Positions 20,079 to 21,611 of a stretch of DNA of 21,611 bases are shown in pieces. Origin of the DNA: Pelargonium cotyledonis. Taxonomy: Eukaryota; Streptophyta; Magnoliopsida; Geraniales; Geraniaceae. The stretch spans positions 1 through 21,611 of the forward strand of contig JAYMTA010001132.1 in assembly GCA_036897625.1 (NCBI GenBank). Direction: 5' to 3'. Every line of letters begins with the position of its first letter. Within the stretch, counting starts at the first letter, position 1. The translations under genes and the position numbers were made by a program. A model generated the notes under the pieces. The model was given only the letters and a program-made list of their open reading frames with translations. It was not told the DNA's origin and did no database searches.

Positions 20079-20086
20079 TTTGTATG

Positions 20087-21444
20087 TTTACAACTTTTCT
20101 CCTCCCACAAAATGACATACACCAAAAATATTCTTTATTATTTTAGTTAGTATTACAAGTTGAATCCCGAATGAATTCAAATTAAACAGGCAACTCACTC
20201 GTTTGCTAGCTCGCCATGCATGATCATGCACACGTTTGGTTCGATCGGGAAATTGGGTGAGACCGTTAGAATCGAGCTCAAGGTTATGAAGTTGCGTTTC
20301 AAGAGCAATTCTGCTAAGTAAGCCAACTTTACTCGTCGAATATGTTGAGGAGTGAGATGGTTTGACCTCTAGGGATGAAGATGATGTAACGGTCGGGCGC
20401 CGGGTACATTTTCATTTCCCCTTTCAACTTGTAATATTTTTTTTTCCACGTAACATTACCTATTTAAATTAGTAAATTAATTCCCGATCTTCACACGAGT
20501 GTTGACACAAGTTCGACGATTAAAAATGTACAATTATGTTAGAACTTAGCAGCAACAGATTTGTCATCCTATTTTTGTTGTTTGTTATTGTTGTTTTAAT
20601 GGTGCTATCCAAAGAACATTGAGAATGAATGTTTTCAAATTAGTATATATATTGTATTTATTGAGTTTTAAGTGGGAAAAAAAATCAAGCTTCTACATTT
20701 TGGTCAAACTTGTAGATATTGCTTTTACAAAAAAAAAAAAAAATGTCATGTGATATTTATATATAAAACATATCAATGAGATACATAGTGGGATGATATG
20801 GGATTGCACCACAAAGTCACAATCATATACATGGTGTCATCACCAACTTAATTTATTGATAATGTGGAGTTGTTCTCTAACATTATCCAACTTGCAAAAA
20901 AAAATTGATCATTTATATATACAATTCAAATCCAAGAAATCCATGAGCTTATAAACCACATCTTTACTCTCATTTTCTCCGAATAGATCTTATCTTCAAC
21001 TTTTGTAAAGTACCATATAATATATAAAACTTTATAATCACACACTACACATAAATTGAAAACGTAATAAATTTATTTGGTCGAATTCAATATACAATAT
21101 CATATTGGTTAAAGTACATAGTGTAATCAAATTTGTATGGTGTTTTTTTTATTGACACCATATATATTTTGAATGACTATAAGGCAATGATCAATATATT
21201 TACAAATATTTGCATGTAACAAGAAACTCTATATTTTTTTTTGAAAAGAAAAAAATAGCCTATAGAAAGAAGATTCTCTATGGAAATATTTTGAATCTTG
21301 AAGTGATTGACAAATTAGGTTGAAGACAAAAATGGACAGTGCAAAAAGCTTGGAAATCAAATTCCCTACATATTTTAGGACAGACATGCTATTGATAGAG
21401 CACATGAATATCAGTAAATTACTCCACTCCATTCCTTTGTTGTC
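20087..21444. other. Intergenic, no gene seen
   Basis: Mostly AT-rich. The 20180-20410 part is more GC-rich and contains CCATGCATGATCATGCA and, from 20370, TAGGGATGAAGATGATG then CGGGCGCCGGGTAC, resembling one end of another plant DNA transposon without a visible partner end. A-run at 20729-20743. Confidence 0.4.
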
Positions 21445-21466
21445 ATATATATATATATATATATAT
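21445..21466. repeat. AT dinucleotide microsatellite
   Basis: Uninterrupted alternating A and T, about 11 units; likely length-polymorphic. Confidence 0.9.
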
Positions 21467-21494
21467 TTATTGATGTATCTAAGTCATTTAGTTT

Positions 21495-21611
21495 TTGGCT
21501 TAGATTAAGCCACTAATAAGGGATTGACACCTCATTAAAATAATTTGGATCCGGACGGATCGCTCCGCTCCCACCAATTCACTTGGGTGGGTACAAGTGA
21601 TTTTAATGAGT
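21495..21611. repeat. Palindrome-rich edge, cut by the window
   Basis: Contains nested inverted repeats: GGCTTA-GAT-TAAGCC (about 21497-21511), an outer pair CCTCATTAAAAT / ATTTTAATGAGT (about 21532-21543 and 21600-21611), and CACTTG...CAAGTG within it. GC-rich core (GGATCCGGACGGATCGC). Likely part of a DNA element continuing to the right. Confidence 0.5.

Noticed and set aside
19724-20118. Two minus-strand open frames (81 and 126 codons)
   Set aside because: They run across the hAT element and its flanks; not family-like.
20370-20412. TAGGGATGAAGATGATG, resembling a hAT end
   Set aside because: No partner terminus or 8-bp duplication found; at most a truncated fragment.

Overview
The window is AT-rich nuclear DNA of a flowering plant, almost certainly a eudicot. 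Support: many small GT-AG introns with T-rich 3' ends, plant-only gene families (PAS1-type FKBP, COPT copper transporters, DUF3527), and plant-type MITEs. I cannot name a genus.

Layout: (1) 1-5.55 kb, + strand: the 3' 17 coding exons of PASTICCINO1 (FKBP-TPR co-chaperone); the first ~85-90 codons lie left of the window. One of its last introns carries a Tourist-like MITE. (2) 5.55-6.54 kb: PAS1 3' UTR and featureless intergenic DNA. (3) 6.54-9.45 kb, - strand: two intronless COPT/CTR copper transporter genes in tandem, 2.0 kb apart. The first has a 68-bp tandem duplication in its leader, with a tRNA-like SINE head and a hAT MITE upstream. (4) 9.5-10.8 kb: transposon cluster (5'-truncated LINE-type retroposon and two Stowaway/mariner MITEs). 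(5) 10.8-13.1 kb: AT-rich DNA with two strong hairpins and a promoter-like stretch, but no convincing gene. (6) 13.1-17.3 kb, + strand: a DUF3527 gene with a TGGGCC-rich promoter, a long ATG-free leader, a probable 5' UTR intron and a two-exon coding region (up to 847 aa). (7) 17.3-21.6 kb: gene-free DNA with two related SINE-like copies, an orphan promoter-like GC island, a complete 278-bp hAT MITE, an AT microsatellite and a palindromic edge at the right end.

The genes are not a functional cluster. PAS1 (development, very-long-chain fatty acid elongation, Hsp90 binding), copper uptake and DUF3527 (unknown role) are ordinary plant neighbours; only the two COPT genes share a job and probably arose by local duplication. 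I found no new multi-gene system. The points worth a second look are the CaaX-like end of PAS1, the duplicated COPT leader, the start-codon ambiguity of the DUF3527 gene, and MITE/SINE insertions whose target duplications can be read directly.
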